Shown: positions 38,233-47,628, numbered from the stretch's first letter. The stretch is 64,000 nucleotides of DNA from an uncultured Ardenticatenia bacterium (GCA_937127125.1 CAKZLO010000035.1:248001-312000), one strand, 5' to 3'. A program made the numbers and translations. The notes: generated from the sequence alone by a model not told the origin.

Positions 38233-40488
38233 CTGAAGCTTCGCCTCGGCTGCGCACTGTTCGGTTTCCTTTTTGCCGTCTATCTGGTCACCTACAGCCC
38301 GCGCTTTCATTCGTCAGACGGCCTGGCCATGTTTTCGGCGGCCGAGAGCTTGGTGCGGCGCGGTGTGCTGCACATTGACCAGATACGCTGGATGGGCCTG
38401 CAGCAAGGCACCTTTGGCCTGGATGGCCACCTCTACTCGCGCAAGGGCATCGGCATGTCCTTGTTGCTCGTCCCGCTGGTCTGGCTGGGACAGCAAATTC
38501 CTAGCTGGGGCGGCGCGACAACAGCGCTTCTGTTCAACAGCCTGGTCACGGCTGCCACGGCAGTGCTCCTCTTCGTCGTGGCCAGACAGATAGGTTATGG
38601 CGAACGCGAGGCGCTGATTGGTGCTCTCGTATTCGGCCTGGCCACCCTGGCCTGGCCATACGCTAAGACCTGTTTTAGCGAGCCGCTGGCCGGTTTGTGT
38701 TTGTTGATCGCCTTTTGGGCGCTATTGCGGCTCCGCGAGAGCGCCAGCCCGGCGATCAGTGCAATCGGCGGCGCCGCCCTGGCGCTGGCAGTCGCCACGC
38801 GCTATGCCAACCTTGCAATGATACCCCTCTTTGGCGCATTCCTGGTATATGAAACATGGCGACGCAACATAATGCCTGGCCAGAATTCTCTTGCGTCATG
38901 GCGTGTTGTGGGCGCTTTTGTGCTGCCGCTGGCGATAGCTGCCGCTTTGCTGGCGGCGTATAACGTGGCGCGCTATGGCAATCCTCTGGACACCGGCTAT
39001 CTGCCAGAGGAACGCTTTGATGGGAACTGGCTAGAAGGCGTGGCTGGCCTGCTGGTAAGTCCTGGCCGCGGATTATTTCTCTACGCTCCAGTATTGCTAC
39101 TTGCCCTGCCAGCCATACCCACCTTTGTTCTTCGTCATCGTGCCATTGCCGTTCTGGCCTACAGCATCGCGCTGACGCACGTGCTGCTGTATGGCAAGTG
39201 GTTCATGTGGCATGGGGGCTATGCCTGGGGACCACGCTTCATGGTGCCCACTGTGCCCTTCCTGGTGATCGCTCTTCTGCCTGTGATCGTGTGGATGCAG
39301 GGCTCCGCGCGCTGGCGAGGATTTTTTGTCCTGCTGGTTGTCCTCAGCATGCTGATTCAGGTGTTGGGCTTGAGCGTGCACTTTGAACTCTTCCAGACCC
39401 GTTTATTGGACACTGGACTTCCTCTCTTCGCGCCGTCCACCTTCTTCGATCCGCGGTATTCGCCGCTGATAGGGCAGTTTGAATTCCTTCGGCCTGAGCA
39501 TCTCGACTTTGTCTGGGCGACGCAAGGTCGGGTGAGCTGGGAGTTGCTCGCCCTGTTGCTGACAGGCAGCGCCATAATGGGATGGCTGCTCCTGCAGGCT
39601 GCGCAGAAAGCATCTCTACGCCTCCCCGGTGCGATGAGCTCGGCAGTCAGTCTGGTGGTGTTGATGGCGCTGAGCGGATTCGTGCTCACTTCCGCGCATC
39701 AGCGCTGGCCGGAGGAGCTACGCCGCGCGGTGGAGATGCTAAATCAGCATGCCAGCCCAGCTGATGCCATTATCACGGCAACGCCCGAAGAGGCAACAGC
39801 TTTTGCCGACCTGTATCGAGGCCGTGCTGAGGTGCTCGGCCTCAACGCTGGCGCACTGGCGCGCGATCAATATGGGCTGAAAGGCCTGGAACGCATCGTT
39901 GCGACCCACGAGCATGTGTGGTGGTTGCCCAACTGGTTGCCCCCAACCCGAAGCGATGTAGAGCGCTGGCTGATGGAGCATGGCTTTCGCGTCGAAGAAC
40001 ATTTCTTCTCCCGACATGCGGGATCAGCTGAGGGCAGAAGACTGGCGCATTATTTCTTCCCGCAGCGGCCGCTGCGTCAGTATGCACTAGGAGACGTGCT
40101 GGCTGGAGAGGTTATGCTGCAACGCGTGGCCACGCTGGATGCCGTGTCGGTGGGTGCCGTGTTGCCGGTCGAAGTGTTGTGGAGAGCATTGCAAACGCCT
40201 GAGGCGAACTATCGTGTCTTCGTGCAGCTGCTGGATGCTGCGGGGGAACGCGTCGCCGGAGCTGATGGCGAGCCGGCGCTGTCCCAGCGGCCCACTTCCC
40301 ACTGGCACGTGGACGAACAAGTGGCCGATCGGCACGCATTGTCGCTGCCGCCAACACTAGCAGCTGGTGATTACCAGCTGGTGGTGGGAATGTACTTGCC
40401 GGACAGCGGTCACAGGCTACGCACCCAGGACGGCGCCGACTTCGTCCTGATCACCACCGTTCACGTCACCACACCCCTTTCCCGCTGA
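38233..40488 (+). CDS. PMT/ArnT-like membrane glycosyltransferase, apparent CTG start
   Basis: Polytopic GT-C fold enzyme, 751 residues if read from CTG 38233. The first membrane helix (LKLRLGCALFGFLFAVYLVTY) leads to the loop SPRFHSSDGLAMFSAAESLVRRG, where Asp29 is the catalytic-type acidic residue of GT-C enzymes. About ten further helices follow, with KGIGMSLLLVPLVWLG, CFSEPLAGL and KWFMWHGGYAWGPRFMVPTVPF. The C-terminal 230 residues form a soluble outer domain. No ATG, GTG or TTG exists between the upstream stop (38224) and ATG 38329, and starting at 38329 would remove helix 1 and the Asp. AGGAG at 38217-38221 supports the early start. Last gene of the envelope operon. Confidence 0.78.
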   Translation: MKLRLGCALFGFLFAVYLVTYSPRFHSSDGLAMFSAAESLVRRGVLHIDQIRWMGLQQGTFGLDGHLYSRKGIGMSLLLVPLVWLGQQIPSWGGATTALLFNSLVTAATAVLLFVVARQIGYGEREALIGALVFGLATLAWPYAKTCFSEPLAGLCLLIAFWALLRLRESASPAISAIGGAALALAVATRYANLAMIPLFGAFLVYETWRRNIMPGQNSLASWRVVGAFVLPLAIAAALLAAYNVARYGNPLDTGYLPEERFDGNWLEGVAGLLVSPGRGLFLYAPVLLLALPAIPTFVLRHRAIAVLAYSIALTHVLLYGKWFMWHGGYAWGPRFMVPTVPFLVIALLPVIVWMQGSARWRGFFVLLVVLSMLIQVLGLSVHFELFQTRLLDTGLPLFAPSTFFDPRYSPLIGQFEFLRPEHLDFVWATQGRVSWELLALLLTGSAIMGWLLLQAAQKASLRLPGAMSSAVSLVVLMALSGFVLTSAHQRWPEELRRAVEMLNQHASPADAIITATPEEATAFADLYRGRAEVLGLNAGALARDQYGLKGLERIVATHEHVWWLPNWLPPTRSDVERWLMEHGFRVEEHFFSRHAGSAEGRRLAHYFFPQRPLRQYALGDVLAGEVMLQRVATLDAVSVGAVLPVEVLWRALQTPEANYRVFVQLLDAAGERVAGADGEPALSQRPTSHWHVDEQVADRHALSLPPTLAAGDYQLVVGMYLPDSGHRLRTQDGADFVLITTVHVTTPLSR

Positions 40489-41714
40489 CTCACCTCGTGC
40501 CAGCGCAGTCCCTCTGCGGCGAAGGCCCACGCGCCAAAACCGACCTCCGGCAGCGCCTGAGAAAGATGTATCAACAGAGAGCAAGCAGCTGCCTGCTCCA
40601 TGAAGTCGTGCACCGGCGTGAGAGCAGCTGCAGCAAAGCTCAACTGCAACGACAACACAGCCATATATTGCAGGATCCCAATTCCACCCGGCGCGCCAGG
40701 CACCGTGAGTCCCAACGCGACCAGAGCGGTGAGCAGAAAAGGGGTAAACAACGGTATAGGGGCACCGAAGTCGAAGGCCAATATAACTGGATAGAAAGAC
40801 CAGCTGATAACCATCCAGGTCAATAGCGACTGCGCGCTGACCACCACCAGCTGGCGCGTGTCGCGCAGCACATGGAGTCCATCCCCAAACGCACTCAGCA
40901 ACGGCAGAACGCGCACTGACCATGCCTCCGGCAACAGTCGCCGCGCCAGCTGCAAGACCCAAACCTGGCGATGATAGAACAACAGCAGGCCGCCCATCAT
41001 GGCCAGGTAAAAAGCACCCCCTAACGCGCCAATGGTGTGCACCTCCTGGCTGTTCACTCCCAAGATCATCACCATCACAAGGATGAAAAGGATGGACAAT
41101 CCGTCTAGAATGCGTTCCATCACCAACGTCGCAAAAATGGCAGTCTTGGAGTGGCCGGTGCGGCGACCCAACACATAAGCGCGCAGGAACTCCCCGGCGC
41201 GCGCCGGCAGCACCATATTGGCGCCGATGCCTATGCAGCTGGCACGAAACACAGCTGCATAGGGGATATCGCCCACTGCACGCAGCAGCCATTGCCAGCG
41301 CCAAGCGCGCAGGAACAGGCTGAGCACTACGATCACAAACGCAGGCAGCAGCACCCAATAGCTTGCCCGCGCCAGTGCCTGCCCCATCTGGGCCCATTCG
41401 ATCTGGGCAAAGACCAGATCCAGGAAGGCGATGCTGATGCCTAAATTGAGCGCCACTCCCTGCCAGCGCGTCCCCAGCCGGGCGCGTGGCCTCTTTTCAT
41501 CCGTCCCAAGAAGAACATCAACGGACGCCAGTATACTCAGCAATACGAAAACACCTGTGACAACCAGGTGAAAGTGCTCGCCCAACGCCCAGGCACGGTA
41601 GGCAAAGAAGGCACCGATCACCAGAAGCAGTAGCGGACGTATTGCCTGACGAACACGAACCATATGCGCGTTGTCTATCGTTTGCGACTTATCCACCCGA
41701 CGAACCCTCTCCAT
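40461..41714 (-). CDS. Lysylphosphatidylglycerol synthase/AglD-like flippase-domain membrane protein (UPF0104)
   Basis: 417 residues, eight or so membrane helices. The family signature is in LRAWRWQWLLRAVGDIPYAAVFRASCIGIGANMVLPARAGEFLRAYVLGRRTGHSKTAIFATLVMERILDGLSIL, and the C-terminal half has ALGLTVPGAPGGIGILQYMAVLSLQL. Members include the membrane half of MprF and archaeal AglD; they are thought to move lipid-linked molecules across the membrane. No lysyltransferase domain is attached. The last 28 bases overlap tail to tail with the glycosyltransferase gene on the opposite strand. Confidence 0.82.
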   Translation of the reverse strand: MERVRRVDKSQTIDNAHMVRVRQAIRPLLLLVIGAFFAYRAWALGEHFHLVVTGVFVLLSILASVDVLLGTDEKRPRARLGTRWQGVALNLGISIAFLDLVFAQIEWAQMGQALARASYWVLLPAFVIVVLSLFLRAWRWQWLLRAVGDIPYAAVFRASCIGIGANMVLPARAGEFLRAYVLGRRTGHSKTAIFATLVMERILDGLSILFILVMVMILGVNSQEVHTIGALGGAFYLAMMGGLLLFYHRQVWVLQLARRLLPEAWSVRVLPLLSAFGDGLHVLRDTRQLVVVSAQSLLTWMVISWSFYPVILAFDFGAPIPLFTPFLLTALVALGLTVPGAPGGIGILQYMAVLSLQLSFAAAALTPVHDFMEQAAACSLLIHLSQALPEVGFGAWAFAAEGLRWHEVSQRERGVVT

Positions 41715-41740
41715 GTTCCAAAGATAGACGTTCGGTTTCT

Positions 41741-42571
41741 TTAATGTCCTACACCACGTGCCCGTGCGACAACCATGGCATTCCAGGTGTGTTCACCCAG
41801 TTTCCCATCCAGCTGCGCAAACGGGCAGAAGGCTTCCACTGCAAAACCTGTCTGCTCCAGGAAGAACTCCAACTCGGGGCGGAAAAAATAACGCATCAGA
41901 TGCTCTTCCTCTGCCTCTTCAACCACTTCGCCGCCACGCAGTCGCAAAATGTGAAACGAGACTTGCACAAGGTTGTGCTCCACATCCAGGGCAGGGCGCG
42001 TAAGCCGAATCAACCTGTCAGCTCCCTCTTGGACAATCTTCACCCGTTCGCTCGGTCGTTGTGTGAGCACAGCGGGACCATACCAGAAATCCGAGACGAA
42101 GAGCCCACCCGGCGATAAGTGGTTGCGTGCCGCGCGCAACGTGGCCCAGAGCGCTTCATAGCTGACCTGATAGCTGAGCACAGCAAACATGCAGATAACG
42201 GCGTCAAATGTGCGTCGAAGCTCCAGGGTGCAAATGTCAGCTACTTCGAAACACACATTGGCCATCAGATCTATCGCTCGCAGCTTTTCGCGCGCGAGGG
42301 TTATCATCGGCGCCGAACGATCCACGCCACATACCTGATACCCACGTCGTGCCAGGGGAAGCGCATGTCCGCCCGTGCCACAGCCTAAATCGAGCACGCT
42401 GCGCACCGGGCCGCTGGCATATCGGCGGAAGACTTCCTCCAGGAAATCGCATTCCGCCTCATAATCCTTATCGCGGTACATCGCGTCGTAAGCTTTGGCG
42501 TATACTCGGCTGAAGTCGTTGTGTTCCGTAGGACACCCCGTAGAAGAAGTTACAAGGCAACATCTAGCCAA
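41741..42571 (-). CDS. SAM-dependent methyltransferase, class I
   Basis: 276 residues. Motif I is VLDLGCGTGGHALPLA, with GVDRSAPMITLAREK as the acidic ribose loop, DICTLELRRTFDAVICMFAVLSY as motif III/IV, and LSPGGLFVSDFWYGPAVL after it. The N-terminal YAKAYDAMYRDKDYEAECDFLEEVF is common to small-molecule and sugar methyltransferases. It overlaps the end of the DegT aminotransferase gene by eight bases, so the pair are translationally linked. Together with the cupin they could build and methylate an unusual amino sugar, though no nucleotide-sugar dehydratase is present. The start is TTG 42571; no better in-frame start precedes the motif region. Confidence 0.8.
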   Translation of the reverse strand: MARCCLVTSSTGCPTEHNDFSRVYAKAYDAMYRDKDYEAECDFLEEVFRRYASGPVRSVLDLGCGTGGHALPLARRGYQVCGVDRSAPMITLAREKLRAIDLMANVCFEVADICTLELRRTFDAVICMFAVLSYQVSYEALWATLRAARNHLSPGGLFVSDFWYGPAVLTQRPSERVKIVQEGADRLIRLTRPALDVEHNLVQVSFHILRLRGGEVVEEAEEEHLMRYFFRPELEFFLEQTGFAVEAFCPFAQLDGKLGEHTWNAMVVARARGVGH

Positions 42572-43676
42572 GCATTAAGCTCTTGCGCACGGCTGCGCAC
42601 ACGTAGTCAATCTGTTCTTCGTTGAGTGTCAGACCGCTGGGGAGATACAACCCCTGGCGCGCCAAGCGTTCGGCGACAGGGTAACGTTCTCCGCGAAACA
42701 AACCCAGTTTGTGGAAAGCGGGTTGCTCGTGCATGCCCAGGAAAAAAGGGCGCGTCTCCACGCCATGCTCACGCAATCGTCGTGCCATCTCAGCAGCATC
42801 TATGCCGGTGTGCTCTTCCAACACGATGCCGTACACCCAGTAGACACTGCGCGCCCACGGTTCCTCCACAGGCAATATCAAACCAGGCAAGGCACTCAGT
42901 CGTTCCGTATAGGCAGCGGCAATTGCTCGCTTGCGCGCAACGATGCTCTCAAGGCGTCGCAGCTGCGACACCCCCAGGGCGGCCTGCATATTCGTCAAAC
43001 GGAAGTTGTAGCCCAATTCCTCGTGCAGAAAGCGGCGCGTTGACTGGAAACATAGATTGCGCAGAGCACGGGCGCGCGCGGCAAGGTCGTCGCGCCGGGT
43101 CAATACCATGCCCCCTTCGCCCGTAGTGATCAGCTTGTTGGCGTAGAAACTGAAGGTGCTGATGTCCCCCAATCCGCCACACTTGCGCCCACGATACTCC
43201 GCGCCGTGGGCCTCGGCGGCGTCCTCAATCACTATCAAGTTATGTCGTGCTGCCAGCTCCAACAACGGGTCCATATCCGTTGGATGTCCATAGATATGCA
43301 CCACCATAATAGCCCGTGTGCGCGGGGTGATCTTGCTGGCCACTTGCTGTACATCCATCTGCCAGGTGCGTGCGTCGCTGTCCACGAGTACGGGCACCCC
43401 ACCCGCACGCACAATCGCCTGCGCGCACGAGATGATCGTGAAAGTGGGCATGATGACTTCGTCGCCGGGCTGCAGATTGAGCAAAGCGGCGGCAATTTCC
43501 AGGGCAGTGCTGCCATTGCTCACCGCAATGCCATGTCGCATGCCACAATAAGCGGCCCAGCCGGCCTCAAATTCTTCCAGGTAACGTCCCGCGGACGAGA
43601 TCCAACCGCTGCGCACACAGTCTAATACCAACGCAGCATCTTCTTCGGTCAAAAGAGGCTCGCAAACAGGGATCAT
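42564..43676 (-). CDS. DegT/DnrJ/EryC1-family PLP aminotransferase
   Basis: Sugar aminotransferase of 370 residues that transfers an amino group to nucleotide-linked keto-sugars. Family marks: IPVCEPLLTEEDAALVLDCVRSGWISS at the start, AVSNGSTALEIAAALLNLQPGDEVIMPTFT, VIEDAAEAHGAEYRGRKCGGLGDISTFSFYANKLITTGEGGMV with the PLP lysine in ANK, and NFRLTNMQAALGVSQLRRLE. This is the typical C-3 or C-4 aminotransferase architecture. It starts immediately after the cupin stop (adjacent codons) and overlaps the methyltransferase. Likely role: amino-sugar formation for a surface glycan or glycolipid. Confidence 0.88.
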   Translation of the reverse strand: MIPVCEPLLTEEDAALVLDCVRSGWISSAGRYLEEFEAGWAAYCGMRHGIAVSNGSTALEIAAALLNLQPGDEVIMPTFTIISCAQAIVRAGGVPVLVDSDARTWQMDVQQVASKITPRTRAIMVVHIYGHPTDMDPLLELAARHNLIVIEDAAEAHGAEYRGRKCGGLGDISTFSFYANKLITTGEGGMVLTRRDDLAARARALRNLCFQSTRRFLHEELGYNFRLTNMQAALGVSQLRRLESIVARKRAIAAAYTERLSALPGLILPVEEPWARSVYWVYGIVLEEHTGIDAAEMARRLREHGVETRPFFLGMHEQPAFHKLGLFRGERYPVAERLARQGLYLPSGLTLNEEQIDYVCAAVRKSLMLG

Positions 43677-44099
43677 CTAGAACGTTTCCTTCTCGACCAG
43701 CCCGGTGTAGGGGCCCTGCTTGATCTCAAGGAAAACAGTGTCCTCCAGGCAGCGGAAGCCGTGTCCACCGGCAACCAGCAGGATGAGATCACCTTCTACG
43801 AGAATCCAGGTACCCAGCGAAGTCTTGTCCAACCCGAACAGTTCTACCTCCACTCGCCCTTTGCGCACAATCAGTGCCTCAGAAGTACCCACGAGGTGGC
43901 GCTGGATGGGCAGGTGCACATGCCGGCGTATCACTCCACCGCGCGGGTAAACCACGAAGCCAGCTTGTTGATGGTAACTGTCGGGGGTGACAAAAGTGGT
44001 CTTGTCTGGGAGATAATCGCGCCGAATGATGGTAGCAATGTGCTGACCGTGCCACGTAATGTGCTCAACTAATTCATTGCCGGGCGGCTTCGCATCCAT
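43677..44099 (-). CDS. Cupin-domain protein
   Basis: 140 residues with a single cupin barrel. GGVIRRHVHLPIQRHLVGTSEALIVRKGRVEVELFG carries the first cupin motif, with two His and a Glu, and LVEGDLILLVAGGHGFRCLEDTVFLEIKQGPY the second, with the His. Such cupins beside DegT aminotransferases are often sugar-nucleotide isomerases or epimerase-like proteins in surface-glycan clusters (WbuC/FdtA-like), but the residues do not settle which. ATG 44099 has AGGAAGG upstream; the frame to 44186 adds residues with no family match. Its stop codon directly abuts the start of the aminotransferase. Confidence 0.75.
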   Translation of the reverse strand: MDAKPPGNELVEHITWHGQHIATIIRRDYLPDKTTFVTPDSYHQQAGFVVYPRGGVIRRHVHLPIQRHLVGTSEALIVRKGRVEVELFGLDKTSLGTWILVEGDLILLVAGGHGFRCLEDTVFLEIKQGPYTGLVEKETF

Positions 44100-44217
44100 G
44101 GACCCAACCTTCCTAGAATGGGCAGACGTTGGCGACGCGATAGTAACACAGACGCCCCGTGTCCGCAATCTGTTTTTGATCGGCACACGTTGCCATCTTG
44201 TATTATGTTACGGAGAG

Positions 44218-45516
44218 TCAGCGTGCGAGAGTGTCAACAATGTGAGACAGGTCCACTTCTCCACGCAGCTCGTCATCCGTCTCGGCGGTCAGATGTGTCA
44301 GGGTGATCGTGTTGTGCAGATCTTCTGCACTTAAAGTCGTTACGCGAAGATAGTTGTCGGTCAGTCCGCTCCACAGCCAGACGCCTTGCGCTGGCCGTGC
44401 CGTTTCCCAGAGCACCTCCATCATGCGGCCGAGGAAACGGCGGCGAAAAGCGCGCTCAAGAGCCTCTCCAAGGGTGTGCATGCGCTGGGCACGCTCCGCC
44501 GCTACCGTTGGCGGCACCTGATCGGGCATAGTGTCAGCATGCGTGCCTGGGCGCGGGGAATAACGGAAGATGTGCAGTCGTGCAAATTGCATCGCCTCGA
44601 CAAAAGCCAGGCTCTCGGCAAACTCGGCTTCGCTCTCGCCAGGGAAGCCCACCATAACATCGGTCGTCACGGCCAGGTCGGGGATGGCGCTGCGCGCAGT
44701 AGCCACCAGCTCGGCGAAAGCCTGTGTGGTGGTGCGGCGCGCCATGCGGCGCAGCGTTGCATCGCAGCCGCTCTGCAATGGCAGATGCAAGTGGCGCGCC
44801 AGTCGGCGATCTTCCCACAAGGTGAAAAAGTCAGGGACGATGTCCCACGGTTCCAGAGAGGAGATGCGCAGGCGTGCCAGATCGGTTTCATCCAGAAGGC
44901 GGCGTATCAGATGAAAGAGGCCATGCCGGTCACCCCAATCGTGGCCATAGGCACCCAGGTGCACGCCGCTGAGCACTACCTCGCGGTACCCGGCACGCAC
45001 CAGCTGATGCACCTCCTGCACCACCTCGTCGAGCGGCCGGCTGCGCCCCTTTCCCCGTGCCAAGCGCACCACACAAAAGGTGCAGGCGTTGTCACAGCCA
45101 TCCTGAACTTTGAGGAAGGCGCGCGTGCGCAACCCACGAGAGCAGACCGTCGTCTGCGTCGGCAGCGCCACTTCAGGCAGGCCCAGCTGTTGGGCAATTA
45201 TTTCAAATAGATGTTCCTTCTGCTGGTTGCCCACCACCAGCGGTACCCCCATGGCCTTCGCCTGTGTTGCTTCCAGTTCGGCATAGCAGCCAGTGACCAC
45301 CAACAGGGCCTGAGGATGCGCCTGCTGCATGCGGCGGATCAGTTGGCGCGACTTACGTTCTGCCAGGTGTGTGACCGCGCATGTATTAACGACACACACG
45401 TCACATGGCTCATCCTCGTCTACCACTTGATGGCCTGCCGCCCGAAAGTGGCGGGCAAGCTGTTCCATTTCGCTTATGTTGAGTCTACAGCCCAGGGTTG
45501 CCAGCCGCACCCGCAT
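44218..45516 (-). CDS. mtaB: tRNA t6A37 methylthiotransferase, MtaB-like radical SAM enzyme
   Basis: Adds a methylthio group to t6A37 in tRNAs that read ANN codons. The 432 residues show the UPF0004 domain with cluster cysteines in ATLGCRLN, VVNTCAVTH and VVTGCYAE, then the radical SAM triad in QDGCDNACTFCVVRLARGKGRSRP, and a C-terminal TRAM-like domain after about residue 375. Short spacing between the UPF0004 cysteines and the R-rich sequence after the triad favour MtaB over MiaB or RimO. The start ATG 45516 comes one base after the stop of the TolB-like gene; two earlier in-frame ATGs would overlap that gene. Confidence 0.85.
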   Translation of the reverse strand: MRVRLATLGCRLNISEMEQLARHFRAAGHQVVDEDEPCDVCVVNTCAVTHLAERKSRQLIRRMQQAHPQALLVVTGCYAELEATQAKAMGVPLVVGNQQKEHLFEIIAQQLGLPEVALPTQTTVCSRGLRTRAFLKVQDGCDNACTFCVVRLARGKGRSRPLDEVVQEVHQLVRAGYREVVLSGVHLGAYGHDWGDRHGLFHLIRRLLDETDLARLRISSLEPWDIVPDFFTLWEDRRLARHLHLPLQSGCDATLRRMARRTTTQAFAELVATARSAIPDLAVTTDVMVGFPGESEAEFAESLAFVEAMQFARLHIFRYSPRPGTHADTMPDQVPPTVAAERAQRMHTLGEALERAFRRRFLGRMMEVLWETARPAQGVWLWSGLTDNYLRVTTLSAEDLHNTITLTHLTAETDDELRGEVDLSHIVDTLAR

Positions 45517-45517
45517 G

Positions 45518-47545
45518 CTACCGCACATCCATGCGCCCGAAGGCCCAGTCTGGCCCGGGGTCTGCATTGGCGATGATTAGCCGCTGACCACTGCTGTCGG
45601 CGTTCATAATATAGATGCCCCAGCTGCCACTACGCGCGCTGCGAAAGATGATGCGTCCGTCAGGTGTCCACACGGGCAACGTATCCGGCCCGGGTGCATC
45701 GGTGAGACGGCGCACGTTGCTGCCATCGGCGTTCATCATGTAGATGTCCACGTTCTGACCCGAATCGCGGTGGAACGCGATCTTGCGTCCATCCGGCGAC
45801 CAGCGCGGAAAGGCATCGCTGCCCTCGGCCGTGATTTGCATCCGACTCGAATCGTCACGATTCGAGATCCAGATGCCCTGTCGATTCTCACGTCCGGAGC
45901 GGTAAACCAGGCTGTTCCCATCGGGGGACCAGTCCGCTTGTTCGCCCGGGATCTCCACCTGATACTGCTGGTTGTCCGCAGTCCCGAGGAAGTAGATGCG
46001 CCAGTCGGGACCGCCTCGCCGTGCGTCGTAGGCCACCATGTCACCGCGCGGTGACCACGCCGCCCACCGCGCGGTGGCCTCTCGCACATGCTGTCGCAAC
46101 ACAACTTTTGTCAGGTCTGGTGACCAGCTGGACACATCCATACTGATGATGCCGTTGCTGATCCCTTCGAAGTGATAGGTGATCCCTTCGCGTTCTTGGC
46201 GATCAACCCCTTCCTGACCAGCAAAGATCAGATAGCGTCCGTCAGGTGACCAGGAGGGTCCGGAGGCGCGCTGGAGGAGGAATGTCTCCTTGCTCCCGTC
46301 GGTGCGGGCCAGGTATAGGTCGTGCTTTCCTCCATCCCACCGACTGAAAACAATGGTGTAGAGTTGAACAGTTGGCGTCGTGGGGGTGGGGACGACAGTA
46401 GCAGTGGCAGCTGGCGTCGGAAGAAGGATCGGCGTGAGCAGCTGCGTCGCCGTGGAAGGGGGTGTAGGGGCCGGAGTCTGAATAGGCGCCTCGATGACAC
46501 ACTCTCCCTGTTGCAAGAGGTTACCGTCCGCATAGATCTCCAATCGCCAGCGCCCACTGCCCAGCGGGCTGCCGCTAGCGGTCAGTGTCAGGTGGAACAT
46601 TCCATCGCTACCCTTGTCCCACACACCTGTCCCCTTTGTCATCTGCCGATCATTTAGGTACCAGCGACGTTCCCACGGTGTGCCGTCCACCATGTCACTA
46701 TAGGTGAACACAGCGTGCAGTTCAATGATCTTGCCACGAAAGGTGTCACCTTCCAAGGTACGACCATCCTGAGTAAGGGCCGAGAAGGTGATCGGTCCCA
46801 AAACAGGTGCTTTAGGCGTCGCAGCCGCGATAATAATGTCCCCGCCTTCTGCCACTACCTGGACGGTCGGTGTAGCCGGCTGTGCTGGTGCAAGGGGTGG
46901 CAATGGCGTCTCGGCCGCCACTGGCAATTGCGTTGGTGTGGGTGCTTGTGTGAGCGTGGCCGATGGCGGTACAGGTGTCGGGGTCAGTGAGGGCGCTTGT
47001 GTCACCATAGCCACCTGGACAGGTGACGGCAGGGACAAGGGAGTCGCTGTCTGTGTGGGCAATACGGTGGGCACGGGTGGCGATGCGGGCACTGTTGCCG
47101 GTACCGATGCAGGTGTAGTTACCACAGTTGCAACGGTTGGTAGTGCTGAGGCTTCGACCACCACCTCAGGGGACAGGGGTAGCTGGGTTGTGCCAGGCAG
47201 GGTGATAACCTGTGACGCCGTGATCACGAAAGCGGGCACAGGTGTCGCAGTCTCTGAGATCGCCGACGCTCGTGGTGCTGCTGTCAGCGCGACTGCTGTC
47301 AGGCGTGCATATATCGTCTGGAGCGTGCCGGGACGGAGAGAAATGACCACAGCAGCCACACCGACCAGACACACCAACAGAAACAGGCCAACAATGATGA
47401 ACCAGACGAGCCAGGGTGTTCCCCTTCGGCGCGGCGGTGATGGTGGCACGGGTTGGGCAGGCTGCGGTGGCCGCGCAATAATCGTAGGTTGATCTGCCGA
47501 TCTGGATATTAGGGTCGCATCTTCGTCCTGAGGCAAACGAGCCAT
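45518..47545 (-). CDS. Membrane-anchored TolB-like (PD40) beta-propeller protein
   Basis: 675 residues. After a short cytoplasmic N-terminus a single helix (WLVWFIIVGLFLLVCLVGVAAVVI, about 44-67) crosses the membrane. A Thr/Pro/Val-rich stalk (about 100-235) leads to a beta domain (PITFSALTQDGRTLEGDTFRGK..GVWDKGSDGMFHLTLTASGSPLGSGRWRLEIYADG) and then PD40 blades with the pattern WSPDGRYLIFAG, WAAWSPRGDMVAYDARRG, ADWSPDGNSLVYRSGREN, FPRWSPDGRKIAFHRDS, VWTPDGRIIFRSARSG. It probably binds peptides or glycans at the surface. AGGAGG fixes ATG 47545. Relatives are at 60779 and 62981. Confidence 0.78.
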   Translation of the reverse strand: MARLPQDEDATLISRSADQPTIIARPPQPAQPVPPSPPRRRGTPWLVWFIIVGLFLLVCLVGVAAVVISLRPGTLQTIYARLTAVALTAAPRASAISETATPVPAFVITASQVITLPGTTQLPLSPEVVVEASALPTVATVVTTPASVPATVPASPPVPTVLPTQTATPLSLPSPVQVAMVTQAPSLTPTPVPPSATLTQAPTPTQLPVAAETPLPPLAPAQPATPTVQVVAEGGDIIIAAATPKAPVLGPITFSALTQDGRTLEGDTFRGKIIELHAVFTYSDMVDGTPWERRWYLNDRQMTKGTGVWDKGSDGMFHLTLTASGSPLGSGRWRLEIYADGNLLQQGECVIEAPIQTPAPTPPSTATQLLTPILLPTPAATATVVPTPTTPTVQLYTIVFSRWDGGKHDLYLARTDGSKETFLLQRASGPSWSPDGRYLIFAGQEGVDRQEREGITYHFEGISNGIISMDVSSWSPDLTKVVLRQHVREATARWAAWSPRGDMVAYDARRGGPDWRIYFLGTADNQQYQVEIPGEQADWSPDGNSLVYRSGRENRQGIWISNRDDSSRMQITAEGSDAFPRWSPDGRKIAFHRDSGQNVDIYMMNADGSNVRRLTDAPGPDTLPVWTPDGRIIFRSARSGSWGIYIMNADSSGQRLIIANADPGPDWAFGRMDVR

Positions 47546-47599
47546 TGCGAACCTCCTCTTCCGCTCGTCCATCGGCGCATAACGAGCCAGCTCCAGTTC

Positions 47600-47628
47600 A
47601 GCATATCACCTTCACATACGCAAGTCAA
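47600..47628 (-). promoter_or_regulatory. Promoter of the TolB-like/mtaB operon
   Basis: On the minus strand, TTGACT and TATGCT with a 17-base spacer; the leader to ATG 47545 is about 48 bases. The rest of the 320-base gap up to 47866 shows no gene. Confidence 0.6.

Noticed and set aside
46788..47492. A 234-residue Gly/Val/Thr-rich plus-strand frame
   Set aside because: It is the antisense of the Thr/Pro/Val stalk of the TolB-like protein; low complexity, no start signal.
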